Assembly (NCBI RefSeq): GCF_000143885.2
Contig: NC_018581.1
Location: 2,666,001 to 2,730,000, forward strand
Source of the DNA: Gordonia sp. KTR9
Lineage (GTDB): Bacteria; Actinomycetota; Actinomycetes; Mycobacteriales; Mycobacteriaceae
Direction: 5' to 3'
Length of the DNA: 64,000 bases
Shown here: in pieces, positions 9,075 to 18,676 of the stretch
How positions within the stretch are numbered: the stretch's first letter is position 1
Layout of the letters: the number at the start of each line of letters is the position of its first letter
The notes under the pieces: generated by a model
What the model was told of the DNA's origin: nothing
Database searches by the model: none
Seen by the model: only the letters and a program-made list of their open reading frames with translations
Position numbers and translations under genes: made by a program

Positions 9075-10325
9075 ATGCAGTCGTGGCCCGATCTCGAACT
9101 CCCCGCCGTTCCGGGCAGTGGACCCGCCCTCCGTCTCTACGACACCGCCGACCGTGCGGTCCGTCCCGTCTCGCCCGGGGCGACGGCGACCATGTACGTC
9201 TGCGGCATCACCCCCTACGACGCCACCCACCTGGGGCACGCTGCCACCTACGTGACCTTCGATCAGGTCAATCGGGTGCTGCGCGATCAGGGTCACGAGG
9301 TCCACTACGTCCAGAACGTGACCGACGTCGACGACCCGTTGTTCGAGCGGGCCGACCGCGACGGCATCGACTGGCGCGACCTCGGTGCTCGGGAGACGCA
9401 GCTGTTCCGCGACGACATGACCGCCCTGCGAGTACTGCCGCCACGCGACTACATCGGCGCGGTCGAGTCGGTCAGCGAGGTCGTCGAGGTCGTCGACAAG
9501 CTGTTGGCCTCCGGTGCCGCCTACACCGTGGACGACGCCGAGTTCCCGGACGTCTACTTCCGCACCGACGCCACCGAACAGTTCGGGTACGAGTCGGGCT
9601 ACGACCGCGAGACGATGGCGCGATTCTTCGCCGAGCGCGGCGGCGACCCCGATCGTCCCGGTAAGCGCGATCCGCTCGACGCGCTCCTGTGGCGCGCCGA
9701 ACGTCCCGGCGAACCGTCGTGGGAGTCGCCGTTCGGACCCGGCCGCCCGGGTTGGCACATCGAGTGTTCGGCGATCGCGCTGAACCGGCTCGGGATCGAG
9801 TTCGACATCCAGGGCGGCGGCAACGATCTCATCTACCCGCACCACGAGTACTCCGCCGCGCACGGCGAGGCCCTCACCGGTTCGCGACGGTTCGCCCGGC
9901 ACTACGTGCACACCGGAATGGTCGGCCTCGACGGCGAGAAGATGTCCAAGAGCCGCGGCAACCTCGTGTTCGTCTCGGTGCTGCGCGGCGACGGGGTGGA
10001 CCCGGCGGCCATCCGCCTCGCACTGCTCGCCGACCACTACCGCGGTGATCGGATGTGGACCGCCGAGGTCCTCGACACCGCTGTGCAACGACTCGCCCGG
10101 TGGCGTGCGGCGCTCGGCGCGAGCACCGGACCCGACGCCGGGCCGGTCATCGCGCGCCTCCGCCAGCACCTCGCCGACGACCTCGACACCCCCAAAGCGC
10201 TTGCCGCAGTCGACGGTTGGTGCGCAGACGTGCGCAACGGCATCGGTTCGTCGACGACGGCGCCCGCCGAACTCGCGGCCGCGGTCGATGCGCTGCTCGG
10301 GATCCCGCCGGCGCCCGGCGTCTGA
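9075..10325 (+). CDS. mshC: L-cysteine:1D-myo-inositol 2-amino-2-deoxy-alpha-D-glucopyranoside ligase
   Basis: It joins cysteine to GlcN-inositol in an ATP-dependent step of mycothiol synthesis. The 416-residue protein derives from cysteinyl-tRNA synthetase: zinc Cys43 in [10 protein letters not shown], a HIGH-type signature THLGHA (51-56), Cys231 and PHHEYS as further zinc ligands, and KMSKS at 289-293. It lacks the long anticodon-binding extension of true CysS, and the N terminus MQSW and gene position match MshC (Rv2130c). The M. tuberculosis neighbour cysQ is not present here. The ribosome site is weak. Confidence 0.95.
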   Translation: MQSWPDLELPAVPGSGPALRLYDTADRAVRPVSPGATATMYVCGITPYDATHLGHAATYVTFDQVNRVLRDQGHEVHYVQNVTDVDDPLFERADRDGIDWRDLGARETQLFRDDMTALRVLPPRDYIGAVESVSEVVEVVDKLLASGAAYTVDDAEFPDVYFRTDATEQFGYESGYDRETMARFFAERGGDPDRPGKRDPLDALLWRAERPGEPSWESPFGPGRPGWHIECSAIALNRLGIEFDIQGGGNDLIYPHHEYSAAHGEALTGSRRFARHYVHTGMVGLDGEKMSKSRGNLVFVSVLRGDGVDPAAIRLALLADHYRGDRMWTAEVLDTAVQRLARWRAALGASTGPDAGPVIARLRQHLADDLDTPKALAAVDGWCADVRNGIGSSTTAPAELAAAVDALLGIPPAPGV

Positions 10326-10383
10326 GGAGCGCTGTCCTGCGCACCGAGATGTCTGCTCGGCGGCGTCTGGGTAGAGTGCTGGC

Positions 10384-10692
10384 GTGACGCGCGTGCAAGA
10401 GATCCGACCAGAGACCGACGCCGGGGTGTACACCGTCGTCACCCGGACGTCGACCTATCTGCTGGATTTCAGCGAGATGACGCTCCTGCGAGCCCCCGGG
10501 GTCGGTGGCACCGACAACGAGGACTGGACGGTCAGCCGGCTCCGGCGTGATTCCGAGGACATCCCGCTGCTCGGCGTGAAGTCCTGTCGCCTGGGAGAAT
10601 CCGCGCAGTTCTGGGTGCGCGCCGCCGACGATCCCGACGTCCGCACCTGGCGGATCACCACGCCCGTCGTGTCGATCGAGAAGATCGGCTGA
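10384..10692 (+). CDS. Small hypothetical protein next to mshC
   Basis: A 102-residue protein with a GTG start at 10384, 58 bases after mshC. It is predicted to be a mostly beta-strand soluble protein (VYTVVTRTSTYLLDFSEMTLL, then TWRITTPVVSIEKI) without signal peptide or membrane segment. I do not recognise a family. The codon pattern is like its neighbours, and it ends 16 bases before the convergent PAC2 gene. A real gene is likely but its role is unknown. Confidence 0.65.
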   Translation: MTRVQEIRPETDAGVYTVVTRTSTYLLDFSEMTLLRAPGVGGTDNEDWTVSRLRRDSEDIPLLGVKSCRLGESAQFWVRAADDPDVRTWRITTPVVSIEKIG

Positions 10693-10708
10693 CCCCCGGC
10701 AGCCGGGC

Positions 10709-11587
10709 TCAGGACCCGAACGGACCCTGACCGCGGCGCTTGAGATAGCGCTCGAACTCGGCGGCCAGTGCGTCGCCGTCGATCTTCGCCATCACCTCGT
10801 CCGGATCGACCTCGGCGTCGCCGCGCTCCTCGAGCCCGCGCACGTAGTCGGCGATCTCCTCGTCGTCCTCGGTCATCTCGGTGACCGCGCGTTCCCATTC
10901 CTCCGCCTGTTCGGGGAGCGTGCCCAGCGGCACCTCGATGTCGAGGACCTCCTCGACCCGGGTCAACAGCGCCACCGTCGCCTTCGGGTTCGGCGGCGTC
11001 GACACATAGTGGGGGACCGCCGCCCAGAACGACACGGCCGGCAGGCCCGCCTGGACGAAGAGGTCCTGGAGGACCCCGGTGATGCCGGTGGGCCCCTCGT
11101 AGCGGCTCTCGGCGAGGTTGTAGCGGGCCGCGGACTCGCTGCTGTAGGCGGCGCCGGTCACCGGCACCGGGCGGGTGTGCGGGGTGTCGGCGAGCAGGGC
11201 GCCCAGCATCACCGTGGTCTCGACCCCGAGCTCCTGCGCGAGGTCGACGATCTCCGCGCAGAACGCCCGCCACCGCATGTTGGGTTCGATCCCGCGGACC
11301 AGCACGATGTCGCGGTCGGCGCCGCGCGGACTGCAGTACGAGATGGACGTCGTCGGCCAGTCGATCCGGCGCGTGACACCGTCGATCTGATTCACGGTGG
11401 GGCGATTGACCTGGAAGTCGTAGTATTCATCGGAGTCGATGTCGGCGAGGGGTCGGGCGTCCCATTCGAGTGCCAGGTGCTCGACGGCGCTGCTGGCGGC
11501 GTCCCCGGCGTCGTTCCATCCCTCGAAGGCCGCGAGCAGAATGGGTCTGCGCAGCTGGGGAAGGTTCGACGTCTGCTCAGCGTTCAC
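10709..11587 (-). CDS. PAC2 family protein (proteasome assembly chaperone-like fold)
   Basis: 292 residues from GTG 11585-11587. It begins LPQLRRPILLAAFEGWNDAG, a strong PAC2 signature, followed by a Rossmann-like domain with DIVLVRGIEPNMRWRAFC and TVMLGALLADTPHTRPVPV. Homologues such as Rv2125 sit next to metH in mycobacteria. The fold resembles eukaryotic proteasome assembly chaperone 2 and archaeal ATP-grasp partner proteins; a role in proteasome assembly is not established for actinobacteria. It is divergent from metH with only 51 bases between the starts. Confidence 0.9.
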   Translation of the reverse strand: MNAEQTSNLPQLRRPILLAAFEGWNDAGDAASSAVEHLALEWDARPLADIDSDEYYDFQVNRPTVNQIDGVTRRIDWPTTSISYCSPRGADRDIVLVRGIEPNMRWRAFCAEIVDLAQELGVETTVMLGALLADTPHTRPVPVTGAAYSSESAARYNLAESRYEGPTGITGVLQDLFVQAGLPAVSFWAAVPHYVSTPPNPKATVALLTRVEEVLDIEVPLGTLPEQAEEWERAVTEMTEDDEEIADYVRGLEERGDAEVDPDEVMAKIDGDALAAEFERYLKRRGQGPFGS

Positions 11588-11638
11588 CGATCCAGCCTAC
11601 GACCGAACACGCAGAGAGGGCGAACTACGCTGTCAACC

Positions 11639-14600
11639 ATGTCCCCTGAACTCTCCGGAACCGATCCTCGCGATTTCGACACGACCTTCTTGTCGTCGAT
11701 GTCGCGCCGGGTGCTGATCGGCGACGGGGCGATGGGCACCATGCTGCAGGCCGCCGATCTGACTCTCGACGACTTCCGCGGCCTCGAGGGTTGCAACGAG
11801 ATCCTCAACGACACCCGTCCCGACGTCCTCGAGAGCATCCACCGCGCCTACTTCGAGGCCGGCGCCGACGCCGTGGAGACCAACACCTTCGGCTGCAACC
11901 TGTCGAATCTGGGCGATTACGACATCGCGGACCGCATCCGTGAACTGTCGTACAAGGGCACGGCGATCGCGCGCGGCGTCGCCGACGAGATGGGCCCCTC
12001 GGCCGACGGCACCGACCGGTTCGTACTCGGATCGATCGGGCCGGGCACCAAGCTGCCCAGCCTCGGCCACACCACGTATGCGGCCATCCGCGACGCCTAC
12101 CTCGAATGTGTTATCGGCATGCTCGAAGGCGGGGCCGACGCGGTCCTGATCGAGACCTCCCAGGATCTGTTGCAGGTCAAGTCGGCGGTGGTGGCCGCCC
12201 GTCGCGCGATGGAGCGGGTGGGTCGCCGGATCCCGATCATCACCCACGTCACGGTCGAGACGACCGGCACGATGCTCCTCGGATCGGAGATCGGCGCCGC
12301 GCTGACCGCGCTGGAGCCCCTCGGGATCGACCTCATCGGCCTGAACTGCGCCACCGGTCCGGCGGAGATGAGCGAGCACCTGCGGTACCTGTCCAAGCAC
12401 GCCCGCATCCCGGTGTCGGTGATGCCGAACGCCGGTCTGCCGGTCCTGGGCCCCAACGGTGCCGAGTACCCGCTGACACCCGAGGAACTCGCGCAGGCCA
12501 TGGCGCAGTTCGTCGGGGAATTCGGACTGGAGTTCGTCGGCGGCTGCTGCGGGACGACGCCCGAACACATCAGGCAGGTCGCGGCGGCGGTCGCCGAGGT
12601 GACCCCGGCGACCCGTACCCCGGAGCACGAGTCGGAGACGTCGTCGCTCTACTCCGCGGTGCCCTTCGACCAGGACGCGAGCTTCCTGGTCATCGGTGAG
12701 CGCACGAACACCAACGGTTCCAAGGCCTTCCGCGAGGCGATGATCGCCGAGGACTACCAGAAGTGCCTCGACATCGCGAAGGACCAGACCCGCGACGGCG
12801 CCCACATGCTCGACCTCAACGTCGACTACGTGGGCCGCGACGGTGCCGCCGACATGACCGCCCTCGCGAGTCGATTCGCGACGTCGTCGACGCTGCCGAT
12901 CATGCTCGACTCCACCGAGCCGGAGGTCATCCGGGCCGGTCTGGAGTCGCTGGGCGGGCGCTGCGCGGTGAACTCGGTGAACTACGAGGACGGCGACGGA
13001 CCGGACTCCCGGTTCACCAAGATCATGCAACTGGTCGTCGAACACGGCGCGGCGGTCGTTGCGCTCACCATCGACGAAGAGGGACAGGCGCGCACCGCCG
13101 ACTGGAAGGTCCGGGTGGCCGAGCGGCTCATCGCCGACATCACCGGCAACTGGGGCCTGGCCGAGGAGGACATCATCCTCGACACCCTGACCTTCCCGAT
13201 CTCGACGGGTCAGGAGGAGGTCCGGCGCGACGGCATCGAGACCATCGAGGCCATTCGTCGGCTGCACGAGGCCCACCCCGACGTGCACTTCACGCTGGGC
13301 ATCTCGAACATCTCGTTCGGACTCAATCCCGCGGCGCGACAGGTGCTCAACTCGGTCTTCCTGCATGAGTGCGTGCAGGCCGGCCTCGACACCGCGATCG
13401 TGCACGCGTCGAAGATCCTGCCGATGGCCCGGATCCCCGAGGAGCACCGCGAGGTCGCCCTCGATCTCGTCTACGACCGCCGGCGCGAGGGTTACGACCC
13501 GCTGCAGAAGCTTATGCAGCTCTTCGAGGGTGTCTCCGCCGCCTCGGCGCGGGAGTCGCGGGCCCAGGAACTCGCCAAGCTGCCGCTGTTCGAGCGGCTG
13601 GAACGCCGGATCGTCGACGGCGAGCGCAACGGGCTCACCGACGATCTCGACGAGGCGATGACGCAGGTGCCGCCGCTGTCGATCATCAACGACACACTGC
13701 TGTCGGGGATGAAGACCGTCGGCGAGCTCTTCGGATCGGGTCAGATGCAGCTGCCGTTCGTGCTGCAGTCCGCCGAGGTCATGAAAACCGCGGTGGCACA
13801 CCTCGAACCGCACATGGAGGCCACCGGGGAGGACGGCAAGGGCCGCATCGTCCTGGCGACGGTCAAGGGCGACGTGCACGACATCGGCAAGAACCTCGTC
13901 GACATCATCCTGTCCAACAACGGCTACGAGGTCGTCAACATCGGCATCAAGCAGCCGATCGCGACCATCCTCGACGTCGCCGCGGACAAGCGGGCCGACG
14001 TCATCGGCATGTCCGGATTGCTGGTGAAGTCGACCGTGGTGATGAAGGAGAACCTCCAGGAGATCAACTCCCGGGGTCTCGCCGGCGAGTACCCGGTCCT
14101 CCTGGGCGGCGCGGCGCTCACCCGCTCGTACGTCGAGAACGATCTCTCGGAGACCTACGAGGGCGACGTGCACTATGCGCGCGACGCTTTCGAGGGTCTG
14201 CGCCTGATGGACGACATCATGGCGGCCAAGCGCGGCGGGGGACCCGACCCGGACAGCGCCGAGGCGAAGGCGGCGGCGGAGAAGGCCGCCGAACGCAAGG
14301 CCCGGCACGACAGGTCCAAGCGCATCGCCGCCAAGCGCAAGGCCGCCGAGACGCCCGTCGAGGTGCCGGCCCGCTCGGATGTGGCCGCCGACAACGAGAT
14401 CCCGACGCCGCCGTTCTGGGGGTCGCGGATCGTCAAGGGCGTCCCGATCGCGGACTACATGCAGCTCCTCGACGAGCGCGCCCTGTTCCTGGGCCAGTGG
14501 GGTCTCCGCGGTGCGCGCGGCGGTGACGGACCGTCGTACGAGGAGCTGGTGGAGACCGAGGGCCGTCCGCGCCTGCGCTACTGGATCGATCGCCTGTCGA

Positions 14601-15229
14601 CCGAGAACATCCTGCAGCACGCCGCGGTGGTCTACGGCTACTACCCGGCGGTGAGCGAGGGGGACACGGTCCACGTGCTCACCGAGCCGGAACCGGATGC
14701 GCCGGTACGGTTCAGCTTCACGTTCCCGCGCCAGCAGCGGTCGAGGTTCCTGTGCATCGCGGACTTCATCCGGTCGCGCGACGACGCGAAGGCGGCGGGC
14801 AAGGTCGACGTGCTGCCGTTCCAGCTCGTCACCATGGGACAGCCGATCGCCGACTTCGCCAACAAGCTGTTCGCCGAGGACGCCTACCGCGACTACCTCG
14901 AGGTGCACGGCATCGGCGTCCAGCTCACCGAAGCGCTCGCCGAGTACTGGCATCAGCGCGTGCGCAGCGAGCTGACGTTCGGCGACCGCACGATGGACAG
15001 CGAGGACCCGAAGAACGCGCAGGGCTTCTTCGACCTCGAATACCGCGGTGCGCGTTTCTCGTTCGGCTACGGTGCCTGCCCCGATCTCGAGGACCGGGCC
15101 AAGATGATCGAGCTGCTCGAGCCCGGCCGGATCGGCGTCGAACTGTCCGAGGAGTTGCAGTTGCATCCCGAGCAGTCGACCGACGCGTTCGTGCTGCACC
15201 ATCCGGAGGCCAAGTACTTCAACACCTGA
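11639..15229 (+). CDS. metH: Cobalamin-dependent methionine synthase
   Basis: It transfers a methyl group from 5-methyltetrahydrofolate through cobalamin to homocysteine. The 1196-residue protein starts at ATG 11639; the longer open frame is only antisense to the PAC2 gene. The four modules are in order: homocysteine-binding (about 1-330, zinc Cys pair in FVGGCCGTTPEH), pterin-binding (from LVIGERTNTNGSKAF, about 348), B12-binding with DVHDIGKN (745-752; His747 is the axial cobalt ligand), and the AdoMet activation domain (about 920-1196). A Lys/Ala-rich linker precedes the last module. No cobalamin riboswitch fits in the 51-base upstream gap. Confidence 0.98.
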   Translation: MSPELSGTDPRDFDTTFLSSMSRRVLIGDGAMGTMLQAADLTLDDFRGLEGCNEILNDTRPDVLESIHRAYFEAGADAVETNTFGCNLSNLGDYDIADRIRELSYKGTAIARGVADEMGPSADGTDRFVLGSIGPGTKLPSLGHTTYAAIRDAYLECVIGMLEGGADAVLIETSQDLLQVKSAVVAARRAMERVGRRIPIITHVTVETTGTMLLGSEIGAALTALEPLGIDLIGLNCATGPAEMSEHLRYLSKHARIPVSVMPNAGLPVLGPNGAEYPLTPEELAQAMAQFVGEFGLEFVGGCCGTTPEHIRQVAAAVAEVTPATRTPEHESETSSLYSAVPFDQDASFLVIGERTNTNGSKAFREAMIAEDYQKCLDIAKDQTRDGAHMLDLNVDYVGRDGAADMTALASRFATSSTLPIMLDSTEPEVIRAGLESLGGRCAVNSVNYEDGDGPDSRFTKIMQLVVEHGAAVVALTIDEEGQARTADWKVRVAERLIADITGNWGLAEEDIILDTLTFPISTGQEEVRRDGIETIEAIRRLHEAHPDVHFTLGISNISFGLNPAARQVLNSVFLHECVQAGLDTAIVHASKILPMARIPEEHREVALDLVYDRRREGYDPLQKLMQLFEGVSAASARESRAQELAKLPLFERLERRIVDGERNGLTDDLDEAMTQVPPLSIINDTLLSGMKTVGELFGSGQMQLPFVLQSAEVMKTAVAHLEPHMEATGEDGKGRIVLATVKGDVHDIGKNLVDIILSNNGYEVVNIGIKQPIATILDVAADKRADVIGMSGLLVKSTVVMKENLQEINSRGLAGEYPVLLGGAALTRSYVENDLSETYEGDVHYARDAFEGLRLMDDIMAAKRGGGPDPDSAEAKAAAEKAAERKARHDRSKRIAAKRKAAETPVEVPARSDVAADNEIPTPPFWGSRIVKGVPIADYMQLLDERALFLGQWGLRGARGGDGPSYEELVETEGRPRLRYWIDRLSTENILQHAAVVYGYYPAVSEGDTVHVLTEPEPDAPVRFSFTFPRQQRSRFLCIADFIRSRDDAKAAGKVDVLPFQLVTMGQPIADFANKLFAEDAYRDYLEVHGIGVQLTEALAEYWHQRVRSELTFGDRTMDSEDPKNAQGFFDLEYRGARFSFGYGACPDLEDRAKMIELLEPGRIGVELSEELQLHPEQSTDAFVLHHPEAKYFNT

Positions 15230-15242
15230 TCGGGGACACGAG

Positions 15243-16007
15243 ATGACGGTTCGGGAGCGGACCGAGGGGCCGGTGCGGATCATCGGGATCGACCGGCCCG
15301 ATCGGCGCAACGCGGTCGATCGGGCGACTGCCGACGCGCTGGCGGATGCGTTCCGCCGGTTCGACGCCGACGACTCGGTGTCCGTCGCGGTGCTCTACGG
15401 CGAGGGCGGGACATTCTGCGCCGGTGCCGATCTCAAGGCGATCTCCGAGGGCGAGCCGAACCGGGTGGCACCCGACGGCGACGGTCCGATGGGTCCGACG
15501 CGGATGCGGTTGTCCAAGCCGGTGATCGCGGCGGTCTCCGGGCACGCCGTGGCGGGCGGGCTCGAGCTCGCGTTGTGGGCGGACCTGCGCGTGGCGGACG
15601 ACGACGCCGTCTTCGGGGTGTTCTGCCGTCGCTGGGGCGTTCCGCTGATCGACGGCGGCACGGTCCGTCTGCCGCGCCTGATCGGGGAGAGCCGGGCGAT
15701 GGACCTCGTGCTGACCGGCCGGGCGGTACCGGCGCAGGAGGCGCTGTCGATCGGGCTCGCCAACCGCGTCGTACCGTCCGGGACGGCGCTGACGGCCGCG
15801 GTCGCCCTGGCCACCGAGATCGCGGCGTTTCCGCAGACGTGCATGCGTGAGGACCGGCTGTCGGTTCTCGAACAGGACGGCATGGACACCGATGCGGCGA
15901 TCGCCAATGAACTGCGCCACGGCATGGCCTCGCTGGCGGCCGACACACTCGCGGGCGCAACCAGATTCGCCGGTGGGGCGGGCCGGCACGGCGAGGGCGT
16001 CGGATAG
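15243..16007 (+). CDS. Crotonase / enoyl-CoA hydratase family protein
   Basis: 254 residues. Crotonase-fold signatures are RPDRRNAVDR, GTFCAGADLKAI (first oxyanion-hole strand), GHAVAGGLELALWADLRVAD and GVFCRRWGVPLIDGGTVRLPRLIG. The residue after the last GVP motif differs from the Glu found in classical hydratases, so the reaction may be hydration, isomerisation or hydrolysis of an acyl-CoA. It starts 13 bases after metH and is probably cotranscribed. The stop codon lies inside a convergent hairpin shared with ppaC. Confidence 0.9.
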   Translation: MTVRERTEGPVRIIGIDRPDRRNAVDRATADALADAFRRFDADDSVSVAVLYGEGGTFCAGADLKAISEGEPNRVAPDGDGPMGPTRMRLSKPVIAAVSGHAVAGGLELALWADLRVADDDAVFGVFCRRWGVPLIDGGTVRLPRLIGESRAMDLVLTGRAVPAQEALSIGLANRVVPSGTALTAAVALATEIAAFPQTCMREDRLSVLEQDGMDTDAAIANELRHGMASLAADTLAGATRFAGGAGRHGEGVG

Positions 16008-16025
16008 GCGCCGGTCTGGCGCCTA
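16005..16025. terminator. Convergent hairpin that contains both stop codons
   Basis: A perfect 8-bp stem, taggcgcc (16005-16012) and ggcgccta (16018-16025), surrounds loop ggtct. The TAG at its left edge is the crotonase stop and the TAG on the opposite strand at 16025-16023 is the ppaC stop. The short convergent gap therefore works as a single symmetric element. Confidence 0.7.
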
Positions 16026-16946
16026 ACCGGCCAGCGCCTCCGTCAACTGCGGCACGATCTGCTTCTTGCGCGACACGATGCCCTTGCCGAAGGCATGACC
16101 GTCGATGACGGAGACCCCCAGAGCCTGCTCGACGGCCGCGGCCGGCTCGCCGACCACGAGGAGGTCGGAGTCGCAGGCGATCACGTCGGTGATGAGCAGC
16201 AGATAGAGGTCGTACCCCGCGGCGTCCTTCTCGGCGGTCATCGCGGCGAAGAACTCGTCGCGCCGGTCGAGGACCTCGGCGGAGTCGACGGTGGTGAGCT
16301 GCGAGACCCGCACCGTCTTCGGTCCCATCGCGAAGCTCTTGGAGTCCCGGCCGATGATCGCCGACGCCGGCTCGTCACCGAGTGCGGTGCCCGCGCGGAG
16401 CAGTGCGTCGCCGTACTCATCGACGTCGACACCGGCGATTGCGGCGAGCTCCGCCGCAGCCGCACGATCAGCGTCGGTGCAGGTGGGCGAGTTGAACAGC
16501 AGGGTGTCGGAGATGATGGCCGAGAGCATGATGCCCGCCTCCGGGCGGGGGATCTCGACGCCGTTCTCCGCATACATCCGGGTGAGGATCGTGCAGGTGC
16601 ACCCGACGGGCTCGACGCGGACGTACAGCGGCGCCGCCGTCTCGAAGTTGGCGATCCGATGGTGGTCGATGACCTTCAGCACGGTGACGTCGGCGATGTC
16701 GGCGACACTCTGCTGTCGTTCGTTGTGATCGACGAGCATGACGTCAGACGGCGCGGCGGTCTCGATCACACGCGGTGCGTCGAGGCCGAAATGCTCCAGC
16801 GCGAAGGCGGTTTCGAGGCTCGGATGGCCCAGGGCCACGGCTTCGACGTCACTGCCCAGCGCGGCTTCGAGGCCGGCGAGGCCGATCGCGGCCCCGATGG
16901 CATCGGTGTCGGGGTTGCGGTGTCCGAACACCAGGATCTTCGACAT
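16023..16946 (-). CDS. ppaC: Manganese-dependent inorganic pyrophosphatase (DHH family)
   Basis: It hydrolyses pyrophosphate and so drives biosynthetic reactions in the cytoplasm. The 307-residue family II enzyme has all metal motifs: GHRNPDTDA (H9, D13, D15), VDHNE (D73) and DHH (94-96), then the C-terminal DHHA2 domain with SRKKQIVPQ close to the end. The start ATG at 16944-16946 is well placed. It is divergent from the MFS gene (139-base gap). Confidence 0.96.
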   Translation of the reverse strand: MSKILVFGHRNPDTDAIGAAIGLAGLEAALGSDVEAVALGHPSLETAFALEHFGLDAPRVIETAAPSDVMLVDHNERQQSVADIADVTVLKVIDHHRIANFETAAPLYVRVEPVGCTCTILTRMYAENGVEIPRPEAGIMLSAIISDTLLFNSPTCTDADRAAAAELAAIAGVDVDEYGDALLRAGTALGDEPASAIIGRDSKSFAMGPKTVRVSQLTTVDSAEVLDRRDEFFAAMTAEKDAAGYDLYLLLITDVIACDSDLLVVGEPAAAVEQALGVSVIDGHAFGKGIVSRKKQIVPQLTEALAG

Positions 16947-17085
16947 GGGACCTCGGCTTTCTCCCTGGGCGACGACGCGTGGGCCCAGACTACGACGATC
17001 CCGGCAGATCGTGGGTGTCGTTCCGCGAGCGTGGATCCTCGTCGAGCTGACGCCCGCACCGCGGGGATCGTTCTAGATTGGCCCC

Positions 17086-18516
17086 ATGTCCACGACCGGA
17101 CGTCCACGCGTGATCCTGGTCGTCTGCTGTCTGAGCATGTTCCTCGTCGGACTCGACATCTCCGCGGTCAACGTGGCACTTCCGTCGATCCGTGCCGATC
17201 TCGACGCCACGCCGTCGCAGCTGCAATGGGTGGTCGACTCCTACACGCTGGTGGTCGCGAGCCTGCTCATCCTCGGCGGCGCCACCGGAGACCGGCTCGG
17301 ACGCAGGCGCATCTTCGGGGTCGGCCTGGTGATCTTCGGGACCGGCTCCGTGTTCTGCGCGGTGTCGCCGACACCGGAGGTCCTCATCGCCGCCCGCGCG
17401 GTACAGGCGGTCGGGGGATCGATGCTGAATCCGGTGGCGCTGTCCATCGTCACCGCCGTGTTCACCGAGCCGCGGGCGCGCGCTCGCGCAATAGGGCTGT
17501 GGGGAGGCGCATTCGGGGCGAGTCTGGCCTTCGGCCCGGTCGTCGGCGGGGCACTGGTGTCCGGTCTGGGCTGGCAGGCGATCTTCGTGCTCAACGTTCC
17601 GGTGTGCGGTCTCGCCGTCGTCCTGAGCAGGCGGTACATCCCGGAGTCGAGGACGCCGCGCGGTCGGCGGACCGACGTGGTGGGTCAGCTGCTGATCTTC
17701 GTCCTGCTGTCGACCCTGACCTTCGGGATCATCGAGGGCCACGTCCTGGGCTGGACGTCCGGCGCCATCGTCGGTTGTTTCGTGGTCGCCGCATGCTCGT
17801 CGGTGATCGTCGTCTGGTACGAGTCCCGACGCGACGACCCTCTCCTGGACCCCCGGTTCTTCGGCAGTGCGCCGTTCGGCATCGCGGTCGTCTGCGCGGT
17901 GATCGCGTTTGCGGCCACCGGGGGGTTTCTCTTCCTCAACACCCTCTACCTGCAGGAAGTCCGGGGGCTCACCCCGCTCAGGGCAGGTCTGATGCTACTG
18001 CCGATGGCGGTCGCCTCCGCGTGCTGTGCACCCGTCTCCGGGCGTCTCGTGGCCGCCCGGGGCGCGAGGACGCCGCTGTCCGCGGGTGGAGTCGGGATGG
18101 CGGCGGGCGGGTTGCTGCTCCTCGGCGTCGGCCCCGACACCGCGTTCATCCACCTCGGCGCGGCCTACCTCGTGTTCGGCATCGGGTTCGGACTGGTCAA
18201 CGCGCCCATCACGAACGCCGCGGTCTCGGGAATGCCGCAGACCCAGGCCGGTCTCGCCTCCGCGATAGCGTCCACCGGTCGCCAGGTGGGTACCGCGCTG
18301 GGCGTGGCGGTCTCGGGGGCCATCGCGTTCTCGGGAACGGCGGGAGCGGTGGCCGACGACCTGGCGTCGAACGCGCGTCCCTTCTGGGTGGTGGTGACCC
18401 TGTGCGGCGTGGCCGTCACGGCGCTGGCCTACCTCGCCACCGGCGCCTGGGCGGCCCGGACAGCGGTACGTACCCGCGACCGGTTCGAGTCCACGTCGGG
18501 CATCTGGGCGGCGTGA
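17086..18516 (+). CDS. MFS transporter, DHA2 (EmrB/QacA-type) drug:H+ antiporter
   Basis: A 476-residue polytopic membrane protein with about 14 predicted helices. The first helix has GLDISAVNVALPSI, loop 2-3 has GDRLGRRRIF (motif A), and helix 5 has FGASLAFGPVVGGALVSGLGW (motif C), characteristic of drug exporters. The second half includes GFLFLNTLYLQEVRGLTPL and GVGFGL-like segments. The substrate is unknown. No TetR-type regulator lies beside it. The next gene on the same strand is 160 bases away, and that gap holds no obvious feature. Confidence 0.92.
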   Translation: MSTTGRPRVILVVCCLSMFLVGLDISAVNVALPSIRADLDATPSQLQWVVDSYTLVVASLLILGGATGDRLGRRRIFGVGLVIFGTGSVFCAVSPTPEVLIAARAVQAVGGSMLNPVALSIVTAVFTEPRARARAIGLWGGAFGASLAFGPVVGGALVSGLGWQAIFVLNVPVCGLAVVLSRRYIPESRTPRGRRTDVVGQLLIFVLLSTLTFGIIEGHVLGWTSGAIVGCFVVAACSSVIVVWYESRRDDPLLDPRFFGSAPFGIAVVCAVIAFAATGGFLFLNTLYLQEVRGLTPLRAGLMLLPMAVASACCAPVSGRLVAARGARTPLSAGGVGMAAGGLLLLGVGPDTAFIHLGAAYLVFGIGFGLVNAPITNAAVSGMPQTQAGLASAIASTGRQVGTALGVAVSGAIAFSGTAGAVADDLASNARPFWVVVTLCGVAVTALAYLATGAWAARTAVRTRDRFESTSGIWAA

Positions 18517-18676
18517 GATATGACGCGCGGACTCAGGGTCGTTGTGGGGGCGGGTCATGTCCTCGAGATCGCAGCCCGACGCCGTCGGCACCACCACCTA
18601 CCAGGTAGTCGTTTCAGGCCGCCGTCGAATGGATACGAACCATCGGTGATCGACGCCGACGCGAAGGGAGCGACAC

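Noticed and set aside
9075..10325. A cysteinyl-tRNA synthetase (cysS)
   Set aside because: The motifs would fit, but length, the MQSW start, loss of the C-terminal tRNA-binding part and gene context all point to the mycothiol ligase MshC.
11009..11638. An N-terminal extension of MetH by 210 residues
   Set aside because: The extra frame runs antisense through the PAC2 gene and matches no known MetH extension. The ATG at 11639 gives the normal length.
11633..15310. A 1225-codon open frame on the minus strand opposite metH
   Set aside because: It mirrors metH in the high-GC antisense frame, has no recognisable domain, and its composition is that of shadow translation. metH itself has all expected motifs.
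16947..17085. A regulatory operator between ppaC and the MFS gene
   Set aside because: No dyad or promoter pair stood out from the high-GC background, and no regulator gene is adjacent.
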